Source: Thermoplasmata archaeon
Lineage (GTDB): Archaea > Thermoplasmatota > Thermoplasmata > Thermoplasmatales > Thermoplasmataceae
Direction: 5' to 3'
NCBI GenBank assembly: GCA_021826835.1
Contig: JAKAYH010000181.1
Span: forward strand, 1 to 5,585
DNA: 5,585 nucleotides
Made by a program: the position numbers and the translations under genes. The notes beneath the pieces were generated by a model. It did not search any database, was not told the origin of the DNA, and saw only the letters and a list, made by a program, of their open reading frames with translations. Of this stretch, positions 5,141-5,585 are shown one piece after another (position 1 is the stretch's first letter; every line of letters starts with the position of its first letter).

Positions 5141-5218
5141 AGCGCTGACCGGTACAGGGCACCGGTCCCATTTTTTGTATTTTTGCTCTATAATTCCCTT
5201 CACAATCTGCTGGTTCAT
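4985..5218 (-). other. Alternative minus-strand ORF, 77 aa
   Basis: An ATG at 5218 opens 77 codons to a TGA at 4985-4987, reading MNQQIVKGIIEQKYKKWDRC, then later IPSFVWYFRYEKHALYDF. An AT-rich element near 5241-5250 could serve as a weak TATA box. The segment YKKWDRCPVPVSAK resembles YRRIEWDRSGPFTAISK in the left-edge relic, which argues for a shared origin. Against it, no ribosome binding site is present and the hairpin-terminator at 5147-5185 lies within it. I hold it as a possible relic of the same kind as the left edge rather than a working gene. Confidence 0.25.
5147..5185 (+). terminator. Hairpin plus T-tract
   Basis: GACCGGT at 5147-5153 pairs perfectly with ACCGGTC at 5161-5167 over a 7-base loop, followed by CCATTTTTTGTATTTTT. 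This has the form of an intrinsic terminator for plus-strand transcription. A second run of eight T lies at 5225-5232. It may end transcripts from the degenerate region or be a leftover element end. Confidence 0.5.
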
Positions 5219-5440
5219 TTAGCGTTTTTTTTGTCCTTGGATAAAATATTGAGGAGAGAACTGTGCGGATTTGGCTGAGGTAAACAAGTACCAAAAATAA
5301 CTTGTGATGAAAAACTTGGAAAAGCTTTAAGGGTATATAACTTTTTGAAGTATAGAAACTCAAAGTTCAGTCATAAATAGGTATTGTTACTGTATCAAAC
5401 AAACGAGTTAAGTTTATTCATAGTATTCGCTTAAAAGGTG
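5186..5440. other. Intergenic stretch with an orphan TATA-like element
   Basis: I see no gene in these 255 bases. They hold a T8 run at 5225-5232 and GTATATAAC at 5333-5341, which reads as a TATA-like box on either strand. On the plus strand it would start transcription near 5360, where only a 14-codon frame at 5443 follows. On the minus strand no start codon with a ribosome binding site lies at the expected distance. A small RNA is possible but unsupported. Confidence 0.4.
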
Positions 5441-5585
5441 TCATGAAAGAAGTCTTGTTGACTTTGAATGAATTCCAATATCCTTAATTACATTTTCCAT
5501 GTCTTCCCTGCTGAATCCATGAGATATTGCAGATCTTGCTGCCATGTTCTTCAGCTTCTTCTCCTTTAATGTTTTAAAAGCATGT
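5441..5585 (-). CDS. C-terminal part of an unidentified protein, cut by window edge
   Basis: A minus-strand frame enters from the right edge and ends with TGA at 5441-5443, giving the last 47 residues: HAFKTLKEKKLKNMAARS, then SHGFSREDMENVIKDIG, then SKSTRLLS. It is helical and basic. The 'aA.SaishGFs.ed...vi.di' pattern recalls the repeated three-helix units of RecX-type regulators, where a short helix leads into 'RGF..e.I..vl', but a 47-residue tail is too little to assign it. The codon pattern is clean up to the edge, so a real gene is likely. Its promoter and start are outside the window. Confidence 0.6.
   Translation of the reverse strand, partial: HAFKTLKEKKLKNMAARSAISHGFSREDMENVIKDIGIHSKSTRLLS

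Noticed and set aside
5139..5363. A 74-aa minus-strand frame over the right intergenic region.
   Set aside because: It has no ribosome binding site, crosses the T8 run and the hairpin, and does not look like a folded protein.
5443..5487. A 14-codon plus-strand frame (MKEVLLTLNEFQYP) preceded by AAAAGGTG.
   Set aside because: The ribosome-site spacing is only about 2 nt, and the frame is antisense to the coding end of the right-edge gene.
1..5585. A CRISPR array, rRNA or complete tRNA gene.
   Set aside because: I found no regularly spaced identical repeats and no recognisable rRNA or cloverleaf sequence on either strand.

Overview
The window looks archaeal, most probably from a Thermoplasmatales-like lineage; this is inferred from style, not from a marker gene. 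The supporting signs are A/T-rich TATA boxes about 26 nt ahead of the first genes of transcription units (probable leaderless mRNAs), Shine-Dalgarno sites (GGTGA, AAAGGAGA, GAGATGA) ahead of internal genes, and TTG starts. Most of the sequence is AT-rich. The two edges (about 1-125 and 4600-5170) are visibly richer in G+C and carry broken reading frames, as expected for mobile-element debris.

Layout. Bases 1-346 hold decayed frames. Bases 368-1623 hold a compact plus-strand cassette: an unrecognised 92-aa protein, an unrecognised 174-aa protein, and a PIN-domain (VapC-type) ribonuclease whose TTG start overlaps the preceding gene by 8 nt. The cassette is followed by a 16-bp hairpin that is complete only when read as plus-strand RNA. 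Imperfect direct repeats of about 64 bp (129-193 and 1703-1766) bracket it. Bases 1804-2207 contain a doubtful minus-strand 76-aa ORF and a plus-strand fragment that reads like a transposase C-terminus.

Bases 2197-3949 are a minus-strand block. In transcription order it holds a 49-aa protein of a small conserved family, a 94-aa protein resembling the small middle component (MC6 type) of ABC-three-component systems, and a 12-TM major facilitator exporter. The last two appear co-transcribed from a TATA box at 3760-3767. Divergently, a strong TATA box at 4040-4048 faces a membrane-anchored extracellular protein whose natural ATG (4068) is followed at once by TAA; the frame is then open to 4598. 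Bases 4600-5185 are degenerate and end in a hairpin plus T-tract. Bases 5186-5440 are mostly empty, and the window closes with the C-terminal 47 residues of a minus-strand gene running off the right edge.

The best candidate for an undescribed system is the 368-1623 cassette: a PIN toxin translationally coupled to a protein that is not a recognisable VapB, preceded by a second unknown gene and flanked by repeats. The orphan MC6-like protein upstream of an exporter is the second.
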